Source: an uncultured Prevotella sp.
GTDB taxonomy: Bacteria > Bacteroidota > Bacteroidia > Bacteroidales > Bacteroidaceae
Length of the DNA stretch: 16,845 bases
Assembly (NCBI GenBank): GCA_900542795.1
Contig: UQPD01000041.1
Span: forward strand, 1 to 16,845
Direction: 5' to 3'
The notes under the pieces were generated by a model. It saw only the letters and a list, made by a program, of their open reading frames with translations, ran no database searches and was not told the DNA's origin. Shown piece by piece: positions 1-7,157 of this stretch; the first letter of the stretch is position 1, and each line of letters starts with the position of its first letter. A program made the position numbers and the translations under genes.

Positions 1-48
1 CGAGATTACTACGCGTCTCGTGGGCTCGGAGATGTGTATAAGAGACAG
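1..48 (+). other. Illumina Nextera i7 adapter left on the contig end
   Basis: Bases 30-48 are the 19-base Tn5 mosaic end used in Nextera tagmentation (AGATGTGTATAAGAGACAG). Bases 15-29 are the Nextera read-2 linker (GTCTCGTGGGCTCGG), bases 7-14 (TACTACGC) sit where the 8-base i7 index belongs, and bases 1-6 (CGAGAT) match the end of the P7 primer. This is library-construction sequence, not genome. The index resembles Nextera XT N719 from memory, which was not verified. Nothing upstream of base 49 should be annotated, and the contig end is an artefactual boundary. Confidence 0.97.
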
Positions 49-115
49 CTTTAAACTTTCCCTTTGTCCTTTTTTTCCTATTTCAAAAAGGTTCTTATTT
101 CCTACTTAATTTGTT

Positions 116-124
116 TAATTTTGC
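116..124 (+). promoter_or_regulatory. Putative -7 promoter element of the 188-850 gene
   Basis: TAATTTTGC matches the Bacteroidetes -7 consensus TAnnTTTG. It lies 63 bases before the ATG at 188, which implies a leader of about 55 bases. No convincing TTTG -33 element is seen at the usual 19-21 base distance, so the call rests on one half of the consensus. Confidence 0.45.
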
Positions 125-187
125 ATCTGAAATAGTAAAAGTCTTTTCTAAAGGCTGCGATAAAAACCATCCTTTAACTGGAAAAAT

Positions 188-850
188 ATGCAAGAAGAAT
201 TACTAAATGAAGTAAAGTTTGCCACGGGGTTAAAAATGAACAAACATCGTGATTTTGTGGCTCTTAGCGAGATTATCTTTAATAAGACACATGAAACGAT
301 AAGCCCTACCACGCTGAAAAGACTTTGGGGCGTTGTTACTGACCAACAATGCAATCCAAGCACGCATACATTAGACCTTATAGCTGAGTCTATTAACTAT
401 AAAAGTTACAAACTTTTTTGCAGACAATGTGAACGACGCGAAAAAAAAGGAAAGAACCAAAGTGAACTATTCTTTGGTTCTGGATGCTATTCCGAAGATT
501 TAGACCCTGATGATGAAATTATTGTAAAATGGTTGCCCAATCGCCAATGCGTGTTTCGCTATTTAGGAAATTCTAAGTTCGTTGTGGTGGAAAGTAAAAA
601 TTCACAATTAGATGTGGGCGATACTTTCTCTTGTGAAGCTTTTATAGAAAACGAGGTGCTTAATGTACACAAACTCTCTCATGGTGGAAAAGAGAATCTC
701 TGCTATAGAGCAGGCTTAGACAAAGGCATCAAATTCAGCGTAAAGGAAAAAAATGAAGAGCTTGCTGAAGGCGATATTCAAGAAAACGGGGGGGGTAAAA
801 TAAAGCTTTTAGTTCTTCAGAATTCCATGTATTTTAGTATTCTGATGTGA
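188..850 (+). CDS. Uncharacterised Bacteroidales protein with an HTH-like N-terminus
   Basis: This 220-residue protein is soluble, with no signal peptide or membrane segment. Residues 1-75 contain a pattern seen at the N-terminus of small Bacteroidales proteins that I take to be helix-turn-helix-like: SPTTLKRLWGVV (39-50), a linker with a proline, then TLDLIAESINYKSYKLF (61-77). Residues 80-90 are basic and cysteine-containing. Residues about 105-190 look like a mostly beta region (EIIVKWLPNRQCVFRYLG, KFVVVES). I do not recognise a named family and cannot assign a function; a DNA-binding role is inference only. The G8 tract at 788-795 encodes GGG at 201-203, and the last 17 residues depend on its length (see findings). 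The gene stands alone, between a Bacteroidetes-type -7 box and a strong terminator. Confidence 0.75.
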   Translation: MQEELLNEVKFATGLKMNKHRDFVALSEIIFNKTHETISPTTLKRLWGVVTDQQCNPSTHTLDLIAESINYKSYKLFCRQCERREKKGKNQSELFFGSGCYSEDLDPDDEIIVKWLPNRQCVFRYLGNSKFVVVESKNSQLDVGDTFSCEAFIENEVLNVHKLSHGGKENLCYRAGLDKGIKFSVKEKNEELAEGDIQENGGGKIKLLVLQNSMYFSILM

Positions 851-864
851 TGTAATATTCAAAT

Positions 865-914
865 AATAACTTGCGCAGAATTTGATAATAGCTGCGCAAG
901 TTATTCGTTTTTTC
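865..914 (+). terminator. Intrinsic terminator of the 188-850 gene
   Basis: Bases 865-878 and 892-905 form a perfect 14-bp stem containing TTGCGCAG/CTGCGCAA, with a 13-base loop. A T-rich tail follows (CGTTTTTTCG). It starts 15 bases after the stop codon at 850. Confidence 0.9.
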
Positions 915-970
915 GACTAAAAACAACAAACATCCTTGATAAATCTATCCAATATCATGCTTTATGCCCT

Positions 971-1017
971 TCAAAAATTAAACGGCTCAACCGTCCTATG
1001 TAGACGATTGAGCCGTT
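971..1017 (-). terminator. Intrinsic terminator of the aroQ-pyk-methyltransferase group
   Basis: Bases 981-994 and 1004-1017 form a 14-bp stem that is fully paired in minus-strand RNA, including one G-U. The loop is 9 bases and the minus strand continues into TAATTTTTGA. It lies 35 bases beyond the methyltransferase stop at 1052 and converges on the terminator at 865-914. Confidence 0.85.
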
Positions 1018-1051
1018 AGTATATTATATGCAAGCTTGCTATTGCGCCATA

Positions 1052-1708
1052 TTAACGCACACGGATAATAGAAAGTCCATCGCGCTCGGGCAAGATGAGT
1101 TGTTCTACACGCGGATCGTTTGCCACATGCAAATTGAAACGACGAATGGCTTCGGTTTGCTCATCGTGGTCGTAAGCTGGGTCTATGACATGACCATCCC
1201 ACAAAGTGTTGTCAGCCAAAAGGATGGTGCCACTATGCGTGAAAGGCATGAGCAACTCGTAGTATTCTACGTACTGACGCTTGTTGGCATCAATAAAAGC
1301 AGCGTCAATGCTCAAATTCATAGGGGGCAACAACTTAAAGCAGTCACCCACTATCATTTCAACACGTGCCTCATAGGGCGCACCCTCAAGCCAAGGACGC
1401 GTAAAAGCCTCTTGCTCGTCGTTTATCTCGAAAGTAATGACCCGACTGCCCGCTGGCATGCCCGATGCCATTGCTAATGCCGAATAGCCCGAATAGGTGC
1501 CAAACTCCACAACCGTTCGGGGCTGAAGCATTTGCATGAGCATGCGCAAGAGTTGACCTTGCAAATGACCTGACGCCATGCGCGGACGCAACAAATGTAA
1601 GTTTGTGGCGCGATAAAGACGCGTAAGATAAGCATCAGGCTGCGTGCTGACGCTCTCTACGTAAGCTTGCAGCGAGGTGTTAGTTGGGGTAAGTTTCTTC
1701 TCCTTCAT
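1052..1708 (-). CDS. Class I SAM-dependent O-methyltransferase (COMT-like)
   Basis: This 218-residue cytosolic enzyme probably transfers a methyl group from S-adenosylmethionine to a hydroxyl of a small, catechol-like substrate; the substrate cannot be told from sequence. It shows motif I VEFGTYSGYS (67-76) for SAM binding, an acidic residue at the end of strand 2 (TFEIND, 92-97), and the three metal ligands expected in the catechol/caffeoyl-CoA O-methyltransferase family: Asp140 (FIDANK) and Asp166-Asn167 (ADNTLWDG). The length is typical. Its ATG lies 29 bases inside the 3' end of pyk in another frame, so the two genes are very likely co-transcribed and may be translationally coupled. It is the last gene before the terminator at 971-1017. 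Confidence 0.9.
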   Translation of the reverse strand: MKEKKLTPTNTSLQAYVESVSTQPDAYLTRLYRATNLHLLRPRMASGHLQGQLLRMLMQMLQPRTVVEFGTYSGYSALAMASGMPAGSRVITFEINDEQEAFTRPWLEGAPYEARVEMIVGDCFKLLPPMNLSIDAAFIDANKRQYVEYYELLMPFTHSGTILLADNTLWDGHVIDPAYDHDEQTEAIRRFNLHVANDPRVEQLILPERDGLSIIRVR

Positions 1709-3119
1709 TTTGGAAGAGGTTTTTCACGATGTTCATTTCCATGAACGAGGTGCTCTGCTCCTTACGCTGTGAACCGAGATAGCAAATGCGGTCTTCGGGA
1801 TGCAACATATTGTCGGAAAGAAGTTTGCGCAAAGCTGCGAGCAAGAACTCGTGTCCGTAACTCTTCATGGGCATGTAAATGGCATAAACACCATATTGCA
1901 AAGCAAGGTGACGCACGGTCTTGGCTTTGTAACAAATTGCCAAGATGGTGCTTTCGCCACGGAATGAACTTACGTAACGTGCTGTACGACCTGTATATGA
2001 GTCCATAATAATGGCACGGAGCTTCATTTTTTTGGTAGCCATCACTGCCTCTTTTGAGAAGAACTCTGTTACATCGGGATTCTCTGAAAGGGGAATATCA
2101 ACATCGCCAAACTCCTTAAAGGTGTCACGCTCTGCCTGCCATGCAACAGTTGCCATAGTCTTTACGGCTTCCTCAGGATAATCGCCATAAGCTGTTTCGC
2201 CCGAGAGCATCAAGGCATCGGCACGTGAGTATACGGCATTGGCAATGTCGGTTACCTCAGTACGCGTGGGACGCGGATTATGAATCATGCTTTGCAACAT
2301 CTGTGTTGCGACAATTACGGGCTTATGCGCACGGATTGCCTTATCAACAATACGACGCTGAATGCCTGGGATAAATTCTTGCGGAACCTCGATACCCAAG
2401 TCACCACGAGCTACCATGACACCATCGGCTGCCTCAAGAATTTCGTCGATATTGTCAACGCCTTCTTGGTTCTCGATTTTTGCAATGATGCGAATATCGC
2501 TGTTATGAGCATCAAGGATACGGCGAATTTCGTATACATCCTCTTTAGAACGTACAAAACTATGAGCAATGAAAGCCACGTCATAGTCGATGGCAAACTC
2601 AATGTTCGCCTTATCCTTCTCGGTCAAAGCAGGGAGGTTGATGCGTACACCAGGCACATTCACACTCTTACGAGAGCCAAGGGTAGCATCGTTTTCAACA
2701 TGACAAATGAGCTGTCCATTTTCTTTATGGTCTACACGTATACCAAGGTCACCATCGTCAATAAGAATTTGTGCACCTTCGTTTACATCGTCAACAAAAC
2801 CAGGATAGCTCACAGCAATCACCTCACGAGTGGTGCGCTGTTCGGGGCATCCCACAATAGTAACGATGTCACCCTTGTGATAATCAATAGGGTGGTCGGT
2901 TGGTGTGGTACGCACTTCGGGGCCTTTAGTGTCAACAAGAATAGCAATGTGGCTCGACACTTCGCGCACGTTGTCGATAACACGTTTCATACCTGCAGCA
3001 TCTTGGTGTGCAGTGTTGAGTCGCACCACGTTCATGCCGGCATCATAGAGTCGCTGAATGAGTCCTACGTCGCAACGCATGTCTGAGATGGTTGCAACAA
3101 TCTTGGTTTTCTTATACAT
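1680..3119 (-). CDS. pyk: Pyruvate kinase
   Basis: This enzyme transfers phosphate from phosphoenolpyruvate to ADP, giving pyruvate and ATP in the last step of glycolysis. Its 479 residues cover the full family length. Visible landmarks are TKIVATISD (5-13), GMNVVRLNTAH (28-38), DTKGPEVRT (63-71), the B-domain at about 72-170, the catalytic lysine in AKIENQEG (Lys214), metal ligands Glu216 and Asp240 (ARGDLGIEVPQE), and ATQMLQSM with Thr272. The regulatory C-domain runs from about 355 to the end. The NTAH motif in place of the common NFSH is, as I recall, usual for Bacteroidales. The gene sits downstream of aroQ after a 149-base gap and overlaps the methyltransferase gene at its 3' end. No obvious TAnnTTTG promoter lies just upstream, so read-through from aroQ is possible. 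Confidence 0.97.
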   Translation of the reverse strand: MYKKTKIVATISDMRCDVGLIQRLYDAGMNVVRLNTAHQDAAGMKRVIDNVREVSSHIAILVDTKGPEVRTTPTDHPIDYHKGDIVTIVGCPEQRTTREVIAVSYPGFVDDVNEGAQILIDDGDLGIRVDHKENGQLICHVENDATLGSRKSVNVPGVRINLPALTEKDKANIEFAIDYDVAFIAHSFVRSKEDVYEIRRILDAHNSDIRIIAKIENQEGVDNIDEILEAADGVMVARGDLGIEVPQEFIPGIQRRIVDKAIRAHKPVIVATQMLQSMIHNPRPTRTEVTDIANAVYSRADALMLSGETAYGDYPEEAVKTMATVAWQAERDTFKEFGDVDIPLSENPDVTEFFSKEAVMATKKMKLRAIIMDSYTGRTARYVSSFRGESTILAICYKAKTVRHLALQYGVYAIYMPMKSYGHEFLLAALRKLLSDNMLHPEDRICYLGSQRKEQSTSFMEMNIVKNLFQNEGEETYPN

Positions 3120-3159
3120 TTAGTTAAGTGTTTGTTTTCGATTCAAAAAAGGGGAAAAA

Positions 3160-3271
3160 ATTTTAAGTATTAAGCATTGAATAATAAGTAATAAGTAATA
3201 GGGCTATGCAGATGTGCTCTATCATTTACCTCATTAGAATGTAATACTTAATACTTTATACTTAATACTTA
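3160..3271. repeat. Heptamer TAAGTAT repeats in the aroQ-pyk gap
   Basis: Bases 3164-3200 carry TAAGTATTAAGCATT followed by TAAGTAATAAGTAA units. Bases 3241-3270 carry the reverse orientation (AATACTTAATACTTTATACT and onward). The two arms are partly complementary, so the RNA could fold back. The second block runs into the aroQ stop codon (3269-3271). Bases 3232-3270 match 10203-10234 in reverse complement except for one missing 7-base unit. Confidence 0.8.
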
Positions 3272-3688
3272 AATAATAAGTGCTTCTATCCCCAAACGGT
3301 ATGAATTAAGACCGAAGCCACATATCACGCCCTTGCAAGCAGCAGCAATCATGCTGTGATGACGAAACTCCTCACGTTGATGCACATTGCTAATATGCGT
3401 TTCGATTACAGGGAAGTGAAGCGAACGGATGCAATCGTGCAGTGCAATGCTTGTATGCGTATAAGCCCCAGCATTAAACACAGCTCCTTGCACTCCTTCG
3501 CGGTCAGCTTGTTGCAGTCGGTCAATCAGTTCGCCCTCAATATTGCTCTGAAAATAAAGCAGTTCGTGCTGGGCATATTGTTCGCGCAATTGCTGCAAAC
3601 AAGCGTCCATGGTGCCTGTTCCATAAATGCCAGGCTCACGTTGTCCCAACAAGTTAAGATTGGGACCATTGATGATTAAGAGCTTCAT
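3269..3688 (-). CDS. aroQ: Type II 3-dehydroquinate dehydratase
   Basis: This enzyme dehydrates 3-dehydroquinate to 3-dehydroshikimate, the third step of the shikimate pathway. It supplies chorismate, the substrate of the trp operon next door. Its 139 residues are slightly short of the usual 140-150 but complete. The active-site landmarks are NGPNLNLLGQREPGIYG (7-23) with Arg17 and catalytic Tyr22, QSNIEGELID (47-56), FNAGAYTHTS (71-80) with Asn72, ETHISNVHQREEFRHHS with His98 and Arg109, and GFGLNSYRLG. The family works as a dodecamer. Its promoter is back to back with that of the recombinase gene, and its stop codon is embedded in a heptamer repeat. Confidence 0.96.
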   Translation of the reverse strand: MKLLIINGPNLNLLGQREPGIYGTGTMDACLQQLREQYAQHELLYFQSNIEGELIDRLQQADREGVQGAVFNAGAYTHTSIALHDCIRSLHFPVIETHISNVHQREEFRHHSMIAAACKGVICGFGLNSYRLGIEALII

Positions 3689-3714
3689 GATTTCTGAATT
3701 AAAAAATAAAAGAG

Positions 3715-3734
3715 TAATTTTGCTTGCAAAGTTA
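3715..3734. promoter_or_regulatory. Interleaved divergent -7 elements for aroQ and xerD
   Basis: TAATTTTGC (3715-3723, plus strand) points to xerD, and TAACTTTGC (3726-3734, read on the minus strand) points to aroQ. Both match TAnnTTTG exactly and lie only two bases apart, forming a near-palindrome centred on TTGCTTGCAA. The -33 regions are weak in both directions. Polymerase bound to one would sterically block the other. Confidence 0.65.
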
Positions 3735-3780
3735 CTGGTTTTTCTACAATAAAAAAAGTCGCAATATACAAAACATCTCT

Positions 3781-4677
3781 ATGCAACCCACGATAATCGA
3801 AAAATTTTCAAACTACTTGGCTTTTGAAAAAGGATTGAGTGCTAACACCTGTCAAGCTTATGTGTGCGATGTGTGCAAACTCTTCACTTTTATTGAAGAT
3901 GAAGGAAGAAACTACTTAACATTAACGCTCGATGATTTGCACCATTTTACAGCTGCATTGTACGAAGTTGGTATCTCTACGGTTAGCATAGCACGTATTC
4001 TGTCGGGGGTAAGGCATTTTTATCTTTTTCTGCTTACCGATGGATACATAGAGGCCGACCCTACCGAACTGCTTGACATGCCACGCCGTCCCAACCATTT
4101 GCCCACGGTGTTGACAATAGAGGAGGTGGATGCTTTGGAAGATGCCATTGACTTGAGCCAAGAAGAGGGACAACGCGACCGTGCTATTATTGAAATTCTT
4201 TATAGTTGTGGCTTGCGTGTGAGCGAATTATGTTCCTTATGTCTGTCTGACTTATTTTTAGACGAAGGATTTATTCGCGTTACGGGTAAGGGTAACAAAC
4301 AGCGCTTGGTACCTATTTCGCCCCGAGCAATTAAGGAATTAAATTTATGGTTTGCTTGTCGTTGCCACATCGAGCCTAAGAAGGGCGAAGAGGACTATGT
4401 GTTTATCTCTTTTAGAAGGCGCCAACATTTATCGCGTGTTTCTGTTTTTAAGAATTTGCGTTACTATGCCTTGGAAGCTGGCATTACGCGTCCCATTTCA
4501 CCTCACACTTTGCGCCACACCTTTGCAACACACTTACTTGAGGGTGGCGCTAACTTACGTGCCATTCAAGTGATGTTGGGACACAAATGTATTGGTACAA
4601 CACAATTATACACGCACATCGACCGCACCTTCTTGCGCGAACAAGTACTTGAACATTTACCACGTAATATGGAGTAG
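3781..4677 (+). CDS. xerD: XerD-type tyrosine recombinase
   Basis: This site-specific DNA recombinase probably partners a XerC homologue to resolve chromosome dimers at dif. From the ATG at 3781 it has 298 residues, the usual XerC/XerD length. An in-frame ATG at 3724 would add 19 residues (MQSYWFFYNKKSRNIQNIS), but it lies at or before the expected start of transcription from the -7 box at 3715, so 3781 is preferred. The N-terminal SAM-like core-binding domain spans about 1-90 (EKFSNYLAFEKGLSANTCQA). The catalytic domain has Arg146 (SCGLRVSEL), Lys170 (TGKGNKQR), His242-x-x-Arg245 (PHTLRHTFATHLLEGG), His268 (MLGHK) and the nucleophile Tyr277 (TTQLYTHID). A phage or conjugative-element integrase is less likely given the length and the chromosomal neighbours. 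A XerC assignment cannot be excluded. Confidence 0.9.
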   Translation: MQPTIIEKFSNYLAFEKGLSANTCQAYVCDVCKLFTFIEDEGRNYLTLTLDDLHHFTAALYEVGISTVSIARILSGVRHFYLFLLTDGYIEADPTELLDMPRRPNHLPTVLTIEEVDALEDAIDLSQEEGQRDRAIIEILYSCGLRVSELCSLCLSDLFLDEGFIRVTGKGNKQRLVPISPRAIKELNLWFACRCHIEPKKGEEDYVFISFRRRQHLSRVSVFKNLRYYALEAGITRPISPHTLRHTFATHLLEGGANLRAIQVMLGHKCIGTTQLYTHIDRTFLREQVLEHLPRNME

Positions 4678-4751
4678 TTGGTTTAAAAGCTACTATTAGT
4701 CTGTAAAGTCTAAAAACAATATTTATTTGCGCTTCGCGCTTGGGGTTAGTC

Positions 4752-4815
4752 AAAAAACCGATTAAGTGAGAGAAGTGAAAATTTACTTTCACTTCCGAGC
4801 GTGAGGTTTTTATTA
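4752..4815. terminator. Bidirectional terminator between xerD and the trp operon
   Basis: GAAGTGAAA (4772-4780) and TTTCACTTC (4787-4795) form a 9-bp stem with a 6-base loop. Outer arms AAAAACC (4753-4759) and GGTTTTT (4805-4811) extend it across an internal loop. T runs follow on both strands, so it can serve the convergent xerD and trp transcripts. Confidence 0.65.
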
Positions 4816-4880
4816 AAAAATGTCCATCAATGAGCCACAAATTCCCATAAATTTTTATTTTTGAATTTCCATAAATACCC

Positions 4881-4917
4881 CCAGGGTGTTGCCCTGGACT
4901 ATGCACAGTTTGCCCTC
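4881..4917. repeat. CCAGGG/CCCTGG hairpin repeat
   Basis: CCAGGG (4881-4886) and CCCTGG (4892-4897) pair around a TGTTG loop, followed by TATGCACAGTTTGCCCTCA. I recall similar cassettes scattered between genes in many Bacteroidales genomes, probably as an interspersed element, but this was not searched. It lies in the 290-base gap 4678-4967, which also holds the bidirectional terminator and a short heptamer block (4951-4966). No gene is seen in that gap. Confidence 0.55.
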
Positions 4918-4967
4918 ATGGCGCATTATCAGCGTTACTCACTTAGTTTGTAATACTTAATACTTAA

Positions 4968-5741
4968 TTATTTGTTGAGTGCCTGCAATAGTTGTTCTAC
5001 GGCTTGTGTGGGGGTTGAGGCTTGCTGCAGCAATGTTACAAATTTAGAACCCACAATAACACCAGCCGTGTGGTTACAAGCCGCCTGGCGTGTAGCACGG
5101 TTTGAGATGCCAAAACCAACAAGTAGCGGGTTGCGCAACTGCATGTCCTCAAGTCTTTTGAAATAAGCTTGTTTGGCTTCGTCAAACGACTTCTGTGCAC
5201 CCGTAACCGAAGCTGAACTTACGGCATAGATAAAGGCGTTGCTGTGCGTGTCGATGGTGCGAATACGTTCTTCGGGAGTTTCGGGCGTGACAAGGAAAAT
5301 CATTTCAATGCCATATTTCTGAACCATAGCGGCATATTCCGCCTCATAAAGGTCGAAGGGAAGGTCGGGAATAATTAAAGCATCAATGCCAATGGCTTGA
5401 CATTTTTGGCAAAAAGCTTCAAAGCCATAATGCAGAATAGGATTAAGATAGCCCATCAGCACCAACGGCATGTGAATGGTAGTGCGAATATCGGCAAGTT
5501 GCTCAAAGAGTTTGTGAACACTCATGCCATTTTTAAGTGCCTGTGCCGAAGCAGCTTGAATGGTAGGACCATCGGCTAAAGGGTCGCTAAAGGGAATGCC
5601 AATTTCAACCATGTCAATGCCACCTCGCTGCAAGGCTTCAAGCACTTGTGTGGTGCTATCGAGCGTAGGATTTCCTGCGCAGAAATAAACAGAGAGGATA
5701 TTCTCTTTCTTATTATTGAAAAGTTGTTGAATGCGGTTCAT
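4968..5741 (-). CDS. trpA: Tryptophan synthase alpha subunit
   Basis: This subunit splits indole-3-glycerol phosphate into indole and glyceraldehyde 3-phosphate and passes indole to TrpB through a tunnel. The start at 5741 (MNRIQQLFNNKKENILSVYF) gives 257 residues, close to the family norm. An upstream in-frame start at 5843 would add 34 residues and overlap trpF, so it is rejected. Catalytic residues are visible as Glu46 (DMVEIGIPFSDP) and Asp57 (PLADGPTIQ). Later landmarks are VLMGYLNP, ALIIPDLPFD, IFLVTPETPEERI, AVSSASVTGAQ and LVGFGIS. It is the last gene of the operon, ten bases after trpF. A bidirectional terminator lies about 150 bases beyond its stop, and a heptamer repeat abuts the stop codon. 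Confidence 0.97.
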   Translation of the reverse strand: MNRIQQLFNNKKENILSVYFCAGNPTLDSTTQVLEALQRGGIDMVEIGIPFSDPLADGPTIQAASAQALKNGMSVHKLFEQLADIRTTIHMPLVLMGYLNPILHYGFEAFCQKCQAIGIDALIIPDLPFDLYEAEYAAMVQKYGIEMIFLVTPETPEERIRTIDTHSNAFIYAVSSASVTGAQKSFDEAKQAYFKRLEDMQLRNPLLVGFGISNRATRQAACNHTAGVIVGSKFVTLLQQASTPTQAVEQLLQALNK

Positions 5742-5751
5742 AATCAAAAGG

Positions 5752-6354
5752 TCATTTAATTTGTTTGATAAAAGATTGTAACATCGTGGCATCTTTAAGG
5801 GCAGGTGCTGTTTCAAATCCGCTGTTAAGATCGTAGCCAGCAAGATAGGGATGTGAAAAAGTTTGCAACGATGCTACAGAATGGGGTGAGAGTCCACCAC
5901 TCAGTAAAAAAGGAGTTGGCCCATTATAGCGTTGCAACAGTTGCCAATCGTACGTACGTCCGCTACCGCCAAACTTCAGTGTGGGCGTGTCAAAGAGAAA
6001 ATAGTCTACTTTTTCCATGTATTCAGCAGTGTCAGCCACAAATGTGCTAACCACAGGCAGCGCACGAATAACGATGAGTCCACGTTCGCGAAAGGCTTGA
6101 CACATATCGGGCAAGGTATTTCCGTGAAATTGCACGGCATGCAAACCAAAGTTGTTGACATGGTCCATTACTTCGCGAAAGGTGGGATTCACAAAAACCC
6201 CCACACGCTTCATTTGTTGTGGCAAATAGTCGGGCACTTGGCTCACGTAGCGTGGCGATTTTTTATAAAAGATAAAGCCCATCCAGTCAGCACCAGTTTG
6301 TTCAACAGCACGTATGTTTTCAGCATCGCGCATACCACACACTTTTATAATCAT
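5752..6354 (-). CDS. trpF: Phosphoribosylanthranilate isomerase
   Basis: This enzyme performs the Amadori rearrangement of N-(5-phosphoribosyl)anthranilate to CdRP, the substrate of TrpC. It is a single 200-residue beta/alpha barrel, not fused to TrpC as in enteric bacteria. The general base Cys6 lies in MIIKVCGMRD and the general acid Asp122 in YFLFDTPT. FIFYKKSPRYV (28-38), VGVFVNPTF (51-59), VQFHG (74-78) and FLLSGGLSP are the expected phosphate- and substrate-binding segments. An 11-base gap separates it from trpC and a 10-base gap from trpA, consistent with one transcript. Confidence 0.97.
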   Translation of the reverse strand: MIIKVCGMRDAENIRAVEQTGADWMGFIFYKKSPRYVSQVPDYLPQQMKRVGVFVNPTFREVMDHVNNFGLHAVQFHGNTLPDMCQAFRERGLIVIRALPVVSTFVADTAEYMEKVDYFLFDTPTLKFGGSGRTYDWQLLQRYNGPTPFLLSGGLSPHSVASLQTFSHPYLAGYDLNSGFETAPALKDATMLQSFIKQIK

Positions 6355-6365
6355 CTTTTTTGCGC

Positions 6366-7151
6366 TTAATTCAAAGGTTCAATATATTGTTGCAAGGCTT
6401 CGCCAGGGTTCTCGGTTTTCATAAAAGCTTCGCCTACCAAAAAACCTCGATAACCAATCTCTTGTAAGTGACGAGCTACTTGGTTGTTAAGCAGTCCGCT
6501 TTCAGAGATGGGCAAAGCCTGAGTTGGAAGTTGGGCAAACAATGCTTCAGAAATGGCAGTGTCGGTTTTAAACAACTTAAGGTTGCGATTGTTCACCCCA
6601 ATAATGTCCACATGCTTGCTGTAAGCAGCCAATTCTTCAGCGCAATGCACCTCCAAGAGCACCTCTAATTTTAAGTTGTGTGCCACTTCTGCTAACTCAT
6701 GACATTTGTCAGCCCCCAATGCAGCTGCTATAAGCAAACAAGCATCAGCCCCAGCCACACGTGCTTCGAGCAGTTGGTAGGCGTCAATCACAAAATCTTT
6801 TCTCAGAATAGGCAAGTTGGTAAGAGAGCGTGCTTTAATTAAGTCTTGCAGACAACCGCCAAAGTAAGTGTTGTCTGTTAACACAGAAATGGCAGCAGCC
6901 CCCGCAGCCTCGTAAGCAGGAATGATATCTTCAACTCGTGCCTCGCGTTTAATCCAGTTTTTAGATGGCGAACGACGTTTAAACTCAGAAATAATGCCTC
7001 CGCGGTGCGACAGAATAGATTGTCGCATGCTACGCGTTTCGGGGGGCATTGCAGTACATTGGTTTAGCAACACCTCATAGGGAATGGTTTGTTTGGCAGC
7101 CTCAACCTCCGTCTTTTTAGTTTCAATAATTTGTTTCAGAATGTCGCTCAT
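6366..7151 (-). CDS. trpC: Indole-3-glycerol phosphate synthase
   Basis: This enzyme closes the indole ring: it decarboxylates and cyclises CdRP to indole-3-glycerol phosphate. The 261-residue barrel shows the catalytic and binding residues of the family: Glu56 and Lys58 (ISEFKRRSPSK), Lys118 (LPILRKDFVID), Glu167 (VLLEVH), Asn188 (IGVNNRNL) and Glu217-Ser218 (PISESGL). The C-terminal phosphate loop is GYRGFLVGEAFM. ISVLTDNTYFGG (88-99) is a family signature. It stands six bases after trpD, tight enough for translational coupling. Confidence 0.97.
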   Translation of the reverse strand: MSDILKQIIETKKTEVEAAKQTIPYEVLLNQCTAMPPETRSMRQSILSHRGGIISEFKRRSPSKNWIKREARVEDIIPAYEAAGAAAISVLTDNTYFGGCLQDLIKARSLTNLPILRKDFVIDAYQLLEARVAGADACLLIAAALGADKCHELAEVAHNLKLEVLLEVHCAEELAAYSKHVDIIGVNNRNLKLFKTDTAISEALFAQLPTQALPISESGLLNNQVARHLQEIGYRGFLVGEAFMKTENPGEALQQYIEPLN

Positions 7152-7157
7152 GAGTCA

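Noticed and set aside
1028..1477. A 149-codon plus-strand frame opposite the methyltransferase gene
   Set aside because: It is a shadow of a gene with complete catalytic motifs, and the terminator pair at 865-1017 separates it from any upstream promoter.
2280..3086. A 268-codon open frame antisense to pyk
   Set aside because: It lies entirely within a well-supported pyruvate kinase gene, its translation resembles no family I know, and it has no promoter or start context.
4550..4906. A 118-codon minus-strand frame overlapping xerD and the following gap
   Set aside because: It runs through the bidirectional terminator and antisense to the conserved recombinase C-terminus, and shows no recognisable domain.
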